Source: Gymnopus androsaceus JB14
Lineage: Eukaryota > Basidiomycota > Agaricomycetes > Agaricales > Omphalotaceae
Length of the DNA stretch: 64,000 nt
Direction of reading: 5' to 3'
Assembly (NCBI GenBank): GCA_009733575.1
Contig: ML769547.1
Location: forward strand, 62,001-126,000
This document shows positions 45,162 through 57,715 of this stretch, piece after piece (position 1 is the stretch's first letter; every line of letters begins with the position of its first letter). Under the pieces are notes generated by a model, which had not been told where the DNA came from, did no database searches, and saw only the letters and a program-made list of their open reading frames with translations. The position numbers were made by a program, and so were the translations under genes.

Positions 45162-48043
45162 CTACGAAGGTCTTCCTTCATACTTCTCTGCCGTCCCTGG
45201 CTCCATCACATTGATACCCTTCCCTTCAGCTGTGGATAGAGAGTATCAGTTCCACATCTGACCCAAAAGCCACAGTGAAAATTTACCAGCTATCTGTTTC
45301 ACAGGACCAATAAACCATTTCCTGGCGTCGATTATCCAATATCCAAAGCAGTACGTTATGACGATTCCTACGGCAACTATTGCATAATTGAACGTCTGCG
45401 AGTCTTTTTTTTGAGGTTAGTTTGTGTGCATTTCAGCCTGTGAAATGTTGACATTTCCTCACCTACAGGCTATCGATGCGTACGCAACGTCAGCAAAGTT
45501 GTTTCAAGCAGAAAGAGCAAGAGACAAACATTTTCTTGGGGTAGAATAAAAACGATGGCTATGAATGCGATCCAAACCACTGAAGTTATAGCGATGGGGA
45601 AGGAGAACTTCCCCAAGTGGAATGGCCCACGGACAAAGTCCTTGTGATAAACGACTCGCAAAGCGATGGGGATAGCTGTTTACCCTAGCTCAGCAACGGA
45701 TTGACACGCAAGAAAGTGGAAGTGTACTTACCGTAGGAGATGTAAAGTCCAATAGTAGCGATACTGGTCGCCGCAGAAAAAGCAACGCTGCTGCCTAAAG
45801 ATGGCAATCCGAGGCAGAAGCTAAGAGTGCATGCCAGCCAGACTAAGAAGCTCGGTCAGCTATCCAAGTCCTTTAAACAAGGCAACGCGAAAATACCTGT
45901 GCGTATTGGAGACCTCCACTTTGAATTCACATATGCGAAGAATTTGGATCCTGGGAAACCCCCATCTAAAACCACGAAGGAGTAGTGAAATAGTATTGAA
46001 AGCAGTTAGCGATCGAATGAAGTTGAAGACCGAGCGACATACCACGGGCAAAAGCATACATCATCCGTGAATTAGACGTGACAGAAAATGTCCTTAGCAA
46101 AGAGGATATCAATCTTGGGAAGATTCTTGCAAAGATAACGATAAGGACGCACCCGCAAAAAAACATAGCGCCAATTACAATGACCTTGAAACAAGTAACG
46201 ATTTTGATTTGGCAATTGCTTCACCTTGTCCGAAAAAGCAAAACGCACCATTAAAACTATAGCCCCATTCTCCCCAACACAGTCAAGAAATATCTGAGCA
46301 ACCGGTTGTCCGGTTGGTGAGGCCAAGGTATTCTCCAAGTTTTGAATCGAAAAAAGTAGTCCCAAAAGAAGGAACATCCCGAGAACTGCAGACACCCCAA
46401 TGGCCATTATAATACCGATGCTCCCTGACATGGCTGCATTCGTTGTCTCTTCGGTCATCTGGAGAACATTACTACACACGCGATTGACTGAAAAAAAACA
46501 TAACTTGCATGCGCGCTAGCGTCAAAGCCTGGCAAATACATGTAATTTAGCTATGGGCTATAAATCATTCGAAGGGACGCGCACCAGTGAGAGTGTACTT
46601 TCAAAGTCGTGGATAAAGTCATTAGCTGTTTTAGACCCAGTGTTATCATGCAGTTATGTACCTGCGCCAGGAGAATCTATGAAGGAACCATTAGTACGTA
46701 CATGGGCATCAGCAGGAGAAAACTAACACCGATGACAGAAACATAGGCAGGGCTGGCTCTCTCAGCCCAGCCCCCGGTTCCATCGAAAAATTTTCGAACA
46801 CAAAATGAGCTGACTGGTGTGTGGGGGCCTTGACCAAAATCGCTACGACCAGGGAGAAAGTTCCTATAGCATGCCACCACACCGAAACGTTGTTCAGATA
46901 ATGGAGCACTCGGACTCCGAACCTGTTATGTGCGTCAAAGGATATAATTCGTTTTCATGGTAAAGGATCCATACGTATTGATCATTCCTAATTAGATGCG
47001 TGAAATGAAAAGGCAAACTAGAAAAACTTAAGGACGAACCTTGTACAAAAAGTACCGCCGCATATATACCTATGAACATCCCATGAGCTCGAAAATCAAA
47101 CGCCGAAACAGTTGAAATGAGGCCTGCCTATCTGAGTGTTCGCAGTAGGGACAAAGTCGGTTTTGAAGGTGATGACAGTGGATATAAAGCTTGCACAGGC
47201 GAAAGATATACCTGTCGTCACCGCTACTTGACCCAAAAGATTGAACCAACCTGCGTTCCATGTAAGAAGAGAATCATCTTCATTCCAAAAAGCATTCACC
47301 TGTTACCCAAGAAGCGAGAGGTGCGTTTTTCGGTTTCGACAGCATAGCGGCCCAGAAATAAGGACCTCCAGAGGTAGGATGGGCAGAACAGACCTCTAAA
47401 TAAACGAAGATTGAGCCAAAAGCGCCTTCTAATGAGCAGGAAACTCACCAGCCATAGCCATTCCAACGAGCATGGTGAAGAACGCTAAACCAACGTTTAA
47501 CGTTCACTGCAAGGTTCCGATCTCAAACTAACGCCTTACAAACAACAATCCAACCGCTAGTATTGTTGTAAACAGACGATATGACGCTCAGCAAAAAGAT
47601 CAAACGAACTATACCATCACCGATGGACCACCTGTGTTCTGCAGAGCTTGTAAGCGAATCTGAGAATAGGTCTCACGTATGCCGATTACTTACCAAGCCA
47701 TACAAGAAAAGCGAGGGGATTCCTGTTATCACTGAGATGATAGAGAAAGAAACCTGCCACAGGTAATAATATAAGCTCTTGTTGATTACTTCTCAGTAGA
47801 AATCGTACCCCAAAGTTCTAGATATAAACCATGGTTATTTAGTGCAAAAGAGAAAGAAGAAACGCTTAACGCACCTGCATCAAGCCCAAATCTCGTCTAT
47901 ATTATTCTAAGCGCTATTCTCCATCCTTAGATTCGTGGAATCTCACTCACTTGAGTTCCTGCTTGTATGCCCATCTGAGCCAGCTGCTCCTCGTCATAAT
48001 CCCTTTGCATGGTCGAACCTGGTGCTTTTTCCTCATCCGACAT
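45162..48043 (-). CDS. Amino-acid/choline-type permease (APC superfamily)
   Basis: Minus strand, from ATG 48043 (exon 1 47951-48043) to TAG 45162-45164, with many short introns. Typical APC features in order: N-terminal YDEEQLAQMGIQAGTQ, QVSFSIISVITGIPSLFLYG, SAHPTSGGPYFWAAMLSK, SWVTGWFNLLGQVAVTTG, HFVFENFFDGTGG, MTEETTNAAMSGSIGIIMAI, GVSAVLGMFLLLGLLFSI, SPTGQPVAQIFLDCVGENG, FSVTSNSRMMYAFARG, KDFVRGPFHLGKFSFPIAI, FNYAIVAVGIVITYCFGYW and DARKWFIGPVKQIA, then a short tail ending EKYEGRPS. It should be a twelve-helix plasma-membrane importer of amino acids, GABA or choline; the substrate cannot be told. I checked many but not all exon junctions for phase. Confidence 0.85.
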
Positions 48044-49076
48044 GGTGGTTCTGGTCAGGAATTCGCCAAGGAATAATTGAGAGCATATCGTTTTTTAGCG
48101 TATGATGCAGCAATAGCAAAGATAAGCCCATGTGTCCGTGTTTGCGCGTTTGAATCCTTTTTTTCCCGTTCCTCTCCCACGCACTTCCACCGTATCTATA
48201 CTGTAGCTCGCAAAGTTCATTGTTCAAGTTATTCCTGTTCACTCCAGTGCGAATGGTCGTGTTCAACGAAAAAGAAATTATGAAAAACCCAGAAGAAATT
48301 TGTATCCGAGCCTACCCCAGCTTCAGTAATTGCGAGCGAAGCGAAGCAATAATGGGTTATGGGTGCTTACGGGGTCACATCCACTCTATTTTTGGTAATT
48401 TCGGGTGTTAAATCTCGTCGTACCAACCACTCGCGAGCACCCGTGTAAGACGACTAAGGATCGAGGCCGAAGGCCCGAGCCGGACGAACGAGGCCACATG
48501 CGAATGCATGTTATAATATTGAGACCAACATACGTATAGTTTGGGGTACTTACCAGTTCAGGATTCAAGGTTCAATCTTGGAGTTTGGTGGAAATATCAA
48601 TGCACAGTCTCAAGTTCCGTCCCAGCAATGAAGTCAAGACGAGGATCTATGTATATATTCTGACTCTACACAGGAAGGATAAACATAAAGACAAGCTTCA
48701 GTTTGAAGTTGACGCGTTGTCGACCTGGACGCAGTACTAGTAGAAGAATCGCGCTCCGAGCTAGAGTTACCAGGTCGAAGATCCGCTAGACAGAAACTTC
48801 TTCCGAAAACTTGGACGGATCTCGTATGTGGTTAGAATGAAGATTTCATATTGATATACTTAATGAAAGCATCTGCATGAATACAGCTAGACAGATTCCC
48901 TCCCGCTTTTGCGAAACTTTTGCTAAACCTTGATGTAAAAAATACAGAAAACCTGGCGAACCTTGTACATAATACACTGGAAAACGTAAAGTAAACGCAG
49001 AGCTCCGTTGTACGCAAAGATACTTTACTCACTTGATTTTTTCCATACGATACTCCACAAACCTCCAAGTAGTACA
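48044..49076. other. Intergenic region, about 1 kb, no gene seen
   Basis: Holds the permease promoter and the 3' flank of the F-box gene. Near 48330-48500 the sequence has repeat-like wording (GCGAGCGAAGCGAAGC, then GGCCGAAGGCCCGAGCCGG) that resembles pieces of degraded mobile elements. No coding frame is convincing. Confidence 0.4.
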
Positions 49077-50907
49077 TCATCCGAAGTGGAATATCTCCAC
49101 ATATTTGATATGTCCATGGACGTCAGTCTGGAGAAGCATTCTCAGGTTTTTTTTTGTTGAAACCGAAGAAGGGAAACACACCTGTAAACCGAGAACCCTA
49201 TCTTCATCCATCAGCACTCCATCCAGACGATACTTTGCGTCCGTAGCGCTGAAATAGAAGAGTGAGTTAACAAGATGACTGGGATTTGTGAAAGGAAAGA
49301 ACCTTACCTAACGACATAAGGAAGATAAGAGACAATGTCCTCCGCAAAAGTCTCTTGCCCTTCCATCTCTTTCCTCCCTCGGCTCACAACCTTCTTCACA
49401 TCTGGGTCATCCTTCAGCTCGCGCTCTGCTTTGAGGACATTATGTGGATTAAAGTCAAAGATGACGATGGGAGAAGGTTTTCGTCGAAGGTCATCATCGG
49501 GCTGATCTGAATCCTCATCATCCGATATTCCAGGTAGGACAACGAAACGTTGTCCACAAGTAGTAGTAATCCATCTTGAAGGTATACTTCCATCGAGGTT
49601 AATGCAAAATGCATTCTGGGGCGCCCAATCAGCCCATGGAACTGGCTTCGCACAATCGACATCGACCTTGGACGGCAGGAGATTAAGAAGCGAGCGCCGA
49701 TGAATGAAGAGGGTGAATAGAGACGATAGATGGATACCATTCACTCGAAGGTGAAGAAGAACTATAGAATCGAGCGGATCATAGTGGAATGGCCGGTCGG
49801 AATACTTTAAGCTGCTTGAAGCAATAGGATTCGGTTCTGCTCGAGTGGATATAAAGCGAAGTATATTGTGCGGCAAGAGCCGAGGGAGAGCAAGTTGTAC
49901 AAGCGGTGCCAAAGGCGGATGCTCATCCGGACCAGGTATTTTCCACAGCTCGAGTGCTCGGGTCTCCGTGTTTGGGAGGAGCAGGATGTCCTCTGAGACA
50001 AACACGACGCCAGAGTACGACTCTGGATTGCCATCGATTTCCTGCAAACAAAATGTATCAGACGACAACATAGGCGAAGATGATAATAAGAATGTACCAT
50101 CACTAATCTGCCGGTTTGCCATTCGTACACGTTTACAACACAACGCGCGTGAGGGTTCCTCCAAAATGTGGTGACAAGGGTCAGATGTTTTCCAACAATT
50201 TCAAGATTGATAGACGGGCTTCCCCAACGAAGCTCCGAAACGACGATGGGAATTGATGGGACTTTAGCCAAAGGATGGAAATTGCCCGTGGAGAATTGAC
50301 GCAACGTCAAGCTCGATAGCTAGTGACGATGATGATGATGAGCCGGAATGGACGTGGAGCTCACTAGATTGAATGAGCTTAAAGATTGAATACCGCAAAA
50401 GAAGCCTACTAACGCAGTGACCAATGCAATGAGATCATGCTCTTGCAGGTTTACCCCAAAATCGACAATCGCGGCGGCGCGACGACTGGTATCCGAATGA
50501 AAAGTAAACCATTGGGGGACTTCTTCAGCATTATGAGGGAGTCTGAGGTATTGAAGACGTTGGCGTGTATGGTCCCCAAGCAAATATACATCCCCGGAGA
50601 GATCATACACACTTCCGGGGCTGAATGAAAGTGGACAAACCCGATGAAAGTTCGGTGTCAAGTTGCACCATGATTCCTCTTTCCGTTTGAGCATCTCCAG
50701 CTTTTCCGAATAACTGAGGACAGAATTCGGGTTGTCCTGAGCGCAGGCCTTGTACAACTCGATCTTGTACTGGAGAAAGATCGCGCTGGATATCACGGCG
50801 TAGAACGTTTGATTTACAGAGCTGCATGCTGTCAAGTCCCGGGCTGGTAGGTAAGAGAGTATGTGAGCCAAGAGCTCTGGTGGAAGGTCCGGAATTTGGG
50901 CAGCCAT
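49077..50907 (-). CDS. F-box protein (SCF ubiquitin ligase substrate adaptor type)
   Basis: Minus strand, ATG 50907 to TGA 49077-49079. The N-terminus MAAQIPDLPPELLAHILSYL, PARDLTACSSVNQTFYAVI is a clear F-box, which binds Skp1. The rest is the variable region found in many Agaricomycete F-box proteins: FHRVCPLSFSPGSVYDLSGD, IVDFGVNLQEHDLIALVT, TLRQFSTGNFHPLA, YEWQTGRLVMEIDGNPESYS, EDILLLPNTETRALELWKIP, then LDGVLMDEDRVLGLQ and HGHIKYVEIFHFG. Near 50300-50410 the exon joint is unclear: a 108-base intron with a weak GTCACT donor keeps frame, while the better 53-base intron (GTTAGT...CTAG) would require one base fewer near 50308. The target protein is unknown. It shares a 236-base divergent promoter with the terpene-synthase-like gene. 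Confidence 0.85.
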
Positions 50908-51143
50908 GATCGTCCTGTTGAAAGAGAGAAAGAACAAGCTGGGCCTTTTCTTCTGGCTCGTGTGAGTATGTACGTCAATATTATGATAAGCGCCCAAAGG
51001 TCGTGTGTTTGCTCCTTCCGCTCAGAACGCGTCCTACTGTATATCCTTGAAGGTTCGCTCTGTCTCTTTACCTTTATCCCCGCCAGACAGGTGCATGTAC
51101 CGCATCCCAAGCCCCTTTAAAGCTTGCGTCAAACCACTCCGTC
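50908..51143. promoter_or_regulatory. Divergent promoter between the F-box and terpene-synthase-like genes
   Basis: The start codons of the two genes are 236 bases apart in head-to-head orientation, so both must use this interval. No specific element is claimed. Confidence 0.5.
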
Positions 51144-52472
51144 ATGTCATCCACTAGTAGCAGTTACCAGCTGCCCGATCTTCTATCCCTCTTTCAGGGC
51201 TACCATGAAATGAGCGTGAACAAGCATTGTCGTGCAGCCAGCTCCGCGTCGCAAGAGTGGATACGAGGCCTAGCTCAAGAAGGCTTGGAGTCACCTGCGT
51301 TGCCTCCTGACAACGAGCTGACGAGTATGAAGCTTGGTCTGCTCGGAGCATGCTGCTTTCCAAGCTGCGATCTGACTCAGCTCATCCTCATAATAGGTAC
51401 AGTCCAAACACTCGATTCACGAGACGATCCGAAAGACGATTCAAACCAATAGATGTCTGGTCGTTAATTGTTCTCGATACTCGGACTGTTCTGAGGTCAG
51501 ATCCTCCTACGAGATGCGACTGGAATCTTGCGAACGAAAATTGTTATCCTGGTTTCCTCGATCTGTTACAGGCGCATCCTCTCTTTGAGCGGTGAGTGAC
51601 AGCCGGTCAAAGTATAGTACATGCTTATTTTTATCCCGAATACAGGCTTTCGCCTCGACTTTCCAGGTTCCGAGAGAGCACATCCGAATGGTGGCAACAG
51701 CGCTTCGCGCGTTCCATAGCTACCCATAGAAGTTCCCAACAACGGGCTATAGATTATCGACGAGCAGGAAGTGTACCCAGGGTCGAAATTGACGAGTATA
51801 TGAACTTTCGGCGTGACCTTGGTGGATTAAACATCATACTCGACCTCATCGAAGCTGTCGAAGGGCTTGATCTTGATGTTCCGATACACAACGAAAAATT
51901 ATGTACTATGCGGCGTCTCGCTGGGGATATCATAGTATTGACATGGGTGAAACTTTCCACCCTCCTGAACCAGCCCACGTACTGACCAGCTTACTTTTCA
52001 GGATGTGTTCTCTTACAACATCGACCAGTCTCTTGACAACAAGCTCAATATCGTTTGCGTTCTACAATCAGAACGAGAGGCCGGGCTGGCTAGCTCTATC
52101 AATGAAGCTGGTAACCTCATCCGGCAAAGGCTCGAACAATTTAAAGCACTTGAGGATAGCCTGCTCCTTAACGCCAGTGCCCCTCTTGGTAATGCTACTT
52201 CCACTACATTTAGTTTATCGTGGCTTTGGAATAATACACCAAAAATAAGAGGCTTGCCAGATTCGACTTTGATTTCCCAAAATCAGGTGCATGATGTGGG
52301 GCTTTATGTTCGTGAACTCAAAGATTGCATGGTGGGATTCCTGAACTGGGCGTACGAGACGGATATGTTTTTCAAAACAAAGGGAGAGTCTGTGAAGAGT
52401 TTTGGATGGGTGTTTTTGTCACCGCCGAATCCCAGAGCCAACTCTACAGCTTCTGCCACGGCAGTGGAGTAG
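51144..52472 (+). CDS. Class I terpene (sesquiterpene) synthase-like protein with degenerate metal-binding motifs
   Basis: Exons 51144-51396, 51453-51591, 51646-51946 and 52002-52472, phases consistent, about 387 aa, a normal length. The N-terminus YQLPDLLSLFQGYHEMSVNK and AASSASQEWIRGL match the start of basidiomycete sesquiterpene synthases. The core FRRDLGGLNIILDLIEAVEG, MRRLAGDIIVLTW and DVFSYNIDQSLDNKLNIVCV matches the terpene cyclase C-terminal half. Where a DDxxD/DExxD motif is expected (after LIVL) the sequence is D-T-R-T-V. Where the NSE triad is expected the sequence is D-V-F-S-Y-N-I-D with no Asn-Asp before it. The fold is therefore likely but classical Mg2+-dependent ionisation is doubtful. 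It may be inactive, or an alternative splice site could restore a better motif. Confidence 0.72.
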
Positions 52473-54746
52473 GCTAACAAGCGATTTTTTCAGGTGACCT
52501 TTCGTTATGTTTGTTGTACACTTCCTTGTGGTATATTGACTGATGTACTCTTCTTCGTCCTTGGCTCCAGTTTTCCGCTCAATGCACGGCAAGCACTAAT
52601 AGTCCCTGTTCGCAGCCCTAGCAGGAGGCTCCTCACCCTCATTTTGATACTTTCAGCCATTTGCTCTTAACCGATTGACCCTGTATTTATTTACTGTCTT
52701 TTGCGTAAAGAGACAAGACGCAGCTGACTCGGCGTATGTCCTACCATGAATGATTGTTCGAACGAAGTAAAAGTGAGTGTACATGCTTATGCCAGAATTA
52801 TTCATGTATCTATCCGTATATCCGTCGTGTAGTAATCTTGCATTGTCAGCCTCATAGAATGCCTCTGGCTCCAACATAACCGCGGTTGAAGCTTTTGAGG
52901 TGTAGTCGGTACGTATCCAGTGCAATCTATTTGGTTGGAACGGATGGGACTGACTATAGCGCAGATACGGCCATGTATCGATCCAGCTATTCTGCTGTTT
53001 TGTCGTGCTATAATTAATCGATGTAACCCAAGCTCAGGTCCACACTAGGAGCTAGTCCCTGGGATCTGGATTAACGATTAACGACAATTACATATCATTC
53101 CATCAAGCATCATCTTCGAGTTATAGCAACTGCATTGCGAATGTTACCGGATTACCCTCGGGTCGGGTTATCGAAAGCCGGGCTCCATCTCCTTTTGTCG
53201 TTCGACAACAACTACGTAGCCTTCCCGCCGCACCATGCTATGTAGCAAGATTCCAGGATTGTTATGATGCGCTGCCGTTGGAGAGAACCATTGACCTACG
53301 TGTTTAATTTATTTACCTCGTCGTCGACAAACGAATGGCTGATTTTTTCCTCTGGTTATCCCATGTTATCTCTCTTATCTCTATTTTCTTTTTCTAACCT
53401 TGGAGATCCGATGGCTGGGAAAAAATATCATGATTGCAAAGAAGAAATAGAAGAGAAGACTCAAAACAGGACCTCGGTAACCTTCGGTGTGTCCCTTGGC
53501 CAAGCTACTGGAGTTGGAAGCATCCTTTTTTGGACAACATCTGGCCAGGACTTTGAGTCCGAGCTGAACAGCAGGATCGCTCCAACAAGATTTCTCTAAA
53601 CAAAGTGCTTCAGCATCTGCGCCACATCCAGCAGAGAAGAAACCTATAGGAGCTTACTTATCTCGGGCTCGGGACCGAAGCGGATCGACATGGCCACCCT
53701 CATACTCAGCGAATTTCAGAATATGTTTCAGAAATCTTTCTGACATGGGTACTTGCGAACATTGCGTCTATCCGCATGTTAACTAACAGTTAGGGGTATG
53801 TCTATTCTTCGAGGCAATAAGTAAGCTAGTACCAATCTGTGAAGCACATCGGCACTCGAGTCCAAAGTTGGCATGAACTGCCCAAGGACGTGGAGAGTCT
53901 ATAAACCGTCCGAACATTCTGTTCAAAACGCCACCTGCTGGGACGAGGAGGCTCTAGATCATCTTCCTCTCATCTAAATATACCAAAATTATGATACAAA
54001 CGGTTTACATTCTTTTGATTTTTTGAAAACGAGAGACGAAAAAGTTAAATATTTCTGTAACGTAGTAAATAAAGCTGCAAACCGATATCAACTACAGAAA
54101 AACGAGATAAATAAGGAGTGTGTGTACGAGACTATGAATGTACACCGCGAACACCCAAAGACCGAAATGTAAGGTTTAGTGGAAGATAAAAATAAGTACA
54201 TTTGGAGTTTGTTGTTCGAGGAGATACCGCACATCTACGTAGAAGCATGGATAAAGAGTGTAGACCGACCGGCCGTAGTAATAGGGTCCGATAACAAGAG
54301 TACAGTAAGTTATGGGAAGCGGATGTAGGGACACAGCAGCGTGGAAGAGCTGTGAGGGGGGTGATCCGGGATAGAAGGAGGTAGAGTCGTGAAAGGCTTT
54401 CGTAACGGAGATGAGGAAGGTGGTCTATCCAGCCAGCGGAGGTGCGGAGTGATGTGTAGGGGATGAGGATTGAACAAGTGGGGTGGTCCAAGGACCACCC
54501 ACACCCACGACGAAGCAAAAACAATAACCTAGGGTAGGAGGAATTGAGGGGAGAAGAAGAAGGGGGTATATGAACAGGAGATGGATACATCATTGGGAAA
54601 GAGAGCGAACAGGAAGAGCAGATAAACGAGGCCCATCTAAACGGGTCAATAAGATATCAAGGGACGACAAGGATAGCAGATGTAAAAGAAAAGCACAGCA
54701 AGAGATGGGGTTATTTGAATTTCGACAGGAGGACTTTGAGCGAAGT
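52473..54746. other. Gene-poor interval of about 2.3 kb
   Basis: Between the terpene-synthase-like gene and the 3' end of the bHLH gene (convergent). Frames at 53264-53599 (plus), 52653-52925 (minus) and 54132-54593 (minus) show no recognisable motif or splice chain; the last lies in what is probably the bHLH 3' region. Nothing is supported. Confidence 0.45.
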
Positions 54747-55952
54747 TTACATCATCATCGCAAAAGCCACTCCCGTCGAACCGCCACCTCCGACATTGAC
54801 CATTCCCATGTTACTAGCGTGCATTCCCATACCCATGTTCATCCCAGCGTTCATGTTCCCGCCGTTCATCATCCCGTTTCCGTTTCCATTCCATCCAACC
54901 TGTTCATAGTAGCCCGGGGGACTGGCGCTACCGCTCGACTGACTGCTACTTCTAGATCTCCTGCTGTGACTTGCAAGAGATTTGAGATATGCCTGGTCGT
55001 TGACGTTACCAGGTCCATATCCACCAACTGAGGCCCATTTATCCTGAACGGGGCCGGGGCCATAGGCGGCAGGGTATGCATCACCAGCACCGTAAGGGAT
55101 CGAGTCGAAAACCCGGCCAAGAACCGGATTTTCAAACGACATGGCGGTAGGAGATGCAATCATAGGTCCTCCGGCGGAAGACATCGGATGAGGCCGCTGA
55201 TGAGAATGGATAGAGGAAGAGCGCATCATCGGATGTTGCAAGTTGGTGTTGATTGCAGGGACGAAAGGCGCCTGGGCCTGAGATTTCATCATGGCAGCAA
55301 CCCTGGCATCTTCATCGCTTTGCATGGAGGTTGCGGTCATTGGTCTATAATCATCCTCCATCTCTTCTCCATAACCGTCCTCGTCTTCTTCCTGAAGACC
55401 AGCCCCTCCGGGCATAGGAATAATCTCTTGTTCTCCACTGAGGACCACACTGAAACCCTCTCCTCGTACGGGTTCATCGATCCGAGGAATGCCAGCTCTA
55501 TTTCGCCATTCGTTGAGCTCACGACGAAGAGCATCTGATTCGAGTTTAAGTAAACGAAGCTCGCGAGAAGCAAGAAGGCGATGACGACGGGCTGCGTGGA
55601 TATGTGCAATGGAAGAATTCACAATTGCAGATTTGGAAGGACGGCGAAGCTGAGACAGATTAGGGAGAAGACCGGCAAGGTCCTGTAATTTTAAGATGCG
55701 TTAGAATCGGTCGAGCGAGGGAAAAATGGCTGTACTCACCAAAAACCTTCCATTTAAAGTTTCCCTTCTGGCTCGTTCAACGGCGTTGTGGGTAGCACGT
55801 CGCTCGGCGGTACTAGCCCGACGAGAAGGCTTTCGTTTTCCGGCCGATTTGCCGGAATCTTGCTGTGTAGGCGATACTGGCGAATGAGGTCGGATCGAAG
55901 AGTCGTCAGAGAGAGGAGACGGAACGCCAGAGTTGGGCGAAGAAGTGTTCAT
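54747..55952 (-). CDS. bHLH transcription factor (about 382 aa)
   Basis: Minus strand, exons 55740-55952 and 54747-55682, phase consistent. After a Ser/Pro-rich start (MNTSSPNSGVPSPLSDD) comes the basic region RRATHNAVERARRETLNGRF, helix 1 into the loop DLAGLLPNLSQLRRPSKSA, helix 2 IVNSSIAHIHAARRHRLLAS and a leucine-rich extension LRLLKLESDALRRELNEW that may be a zipper. The intron splits the bHLH just after helix 1. The long C-terminus is disordered, with acidic (EEDEDGYGEEMEDDY), Pro/Gly and Met/Asn/Gly-rich parts ending in MMM. The His-Glu-Arg pattern of the basic region predicts E-box binding as a dimer in the nucleus. Targets are unknown. Confidence 0.88.
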
Positions 55953-57241
55953 GTTTGTAAAGCGGAGGAGAAACGGTTGAAAATTCGAAGTCGTAGGTTT
56001 AAGTCGCGAGCTGAGCTCTAGCGTACTTGTTAGGCGGATTGTGAGGAGCCGGTAAGGGTCGCGAGGGAAGTCCAAGCGGTATCCTAAGTGTTCCCGGCGA
56101 GGGCGAAACGGAAAGAGGGAGGGAGGAAGGGGAGGAGGGGAGCGGTTAGGCTAAGGCTAAGGTGGGCGTTCAGATGAGAAAATCAAAACCGTCGTCACAA
56201 ATATTAGTAGTGCAACCTGCGGCATTTGCCGAAATGTCCAAGAATCACAAGCCTGGCTGATTTCGGCTTGGATTCCCAACAACCCCGCAAATTCATCTTT
56301 GTTACATCCAGGTTGCATCTCAACTCGGGCTTCTGAAAGCTTCCAAGTTGAGCAAAGCTTCGGTGAGCTTCGATCTCGTGTATCTATTAGGGTATCCCGA
56401 TTGTGCCCAGCGCTTTTACCTCTCGCTTTCCCGCCTTCCCCAGGCCCCGTTCCCCGAGCCGAATAGTTTGGCCTAGATAGGAATTTTTTCAGATTCTTCG
56501 ACTCTCCGATCCAGTCAGTCATTTGACCTACCTGCAGTAGCTTCACGGACGGACGGATCCTTTCCTAGCTACCGTGAAATTCCTCCGTGAAAGTATCGGG
56601 TTGTGATACAGTGCAGTAACACTTTGCAAAGAAGATAGTAACACATCGCTTTGCAAAGTCATCCAGGGCTACAGTATCCCAACAGTATCTATGGACGGAA
56701 GCACTGAATAAACTGTAAACTGAAAAAGAAAAAAAAACAAGCACTGGCCTTTTTTGCAGATCAGGAGACGAAGAAGGTGTATCTTCCCGCTGTCATTTCT
56801 GGGTTGCTATTACAATTGCATCGGAGTAGCATCTCTCCAAGTCGTGATTCTTTTGTCGGATAAATCGTCCCAAAAGGTGAGACTCGTCTCTGGCTCTCTC
56901 GAATCGATAAGCCAAAAACTTCGATATCAGCACTAGACTCTGATCTAGGATACACCGTGTCAAAGCGAGTCATAGGACCGACGGTTTCTCACTGCGAGAT
57001 GAACCTGAGAGAGGCCATTCCTTTCACACATAAAGATATCCCTCCACCTTGACGTAGACATTGAAGCGCATACCCGTTTATCGACTCGATTTCTTTCGAT
57101 AAGTGTTTGCTTTAAGCGGGACTCAACAACGTTCAGAGATTCCAGCTCCGAGATACCCGACTTGTATCTTTGGGAAATCTTCGAAAAATGTTCCCTGGTC
57201 ATCAGAAACCAAAAACCATCTTACACCGGGATGATATGTCA
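55953..57241. other. Upstream region of the bHLH gene and unassigned sequence
   Basis: Contains the bHLH promoter side. A 129-codon minus-strand frame (56157-56546) has no recognisable motif. CTTTGCAAAG-type repeats occur near 56620-56660. No gene is supported. Confidence 0.4.
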
Positions 57242-57715
57242 CAGCTGTTTCCAAATTTGTAGCATAGATTTTGCGAAATGCTCTTTAGTGATCTTATTTA
57301 TAACCAAACACGCACCGCTCGGCCAGTGTCGGCTATGATGTAATTTTGTCCGATGTCTCCTTCTGTCTCCTCGAACCTTGCTCGAACAACAATGGCAATT
57401 TCGCTACATTCATCCAGCTGCAAAAGAAAAATCTACCTTCTTTCATTGACCGAAAACCAAGTTACTACAGCTCACAGACTTCACGTCTCCCAATCGACAG
57501 TTAGCAGGGTGAAGCAAATGTGCTCAGAACTGGGAAAGTCTCGGAATTTAGATTGTCTAGCGTCGAGGAGACTGAGGAATATGCAGGTGACCGTGCAGTG
57601 GAGCATTGGAGCAGAGGCGTCCGGCTCGAGGCTCCGGCATGACGTTTTATTTGGTTGTAAATAAGATCACTAAAGAGCGTTTTGCAAATCTATGCTACAA
57701 ATTTGGAAACAGCTG
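57242..57715. mobile_element. Small inverted-repeat element, possibly a truncated Tc1/mariner-like element
   Basis: Terminal inverted repeats of about 66 bp at 57242-57308 and 57649-57715, with only a few mismatches and one length change. The outer ends start CAGCTGTTTCCAAATTTGTA and the inner ends finish CTTATTTA(T/C)AACCAAA. The 340-base interior holds a frame (57353-57664) with LTENQVTTAHRLHVSQSTVS, a helix-turn-helix of the kind found at the start of Tc1-type transposases, but no catalytic part. It reads as a MITE-like deletion derivative. No clear target-site duplication was seen. Confidence 0.6.

Noticed and set aside
54132..54593. Minus-strand frame of 153 codons downstream of the bHLH gene
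   Set aside because: Pro/Ser/Leu-rich, lies in the probable 3' UTR, and shows no motif or splice structure.
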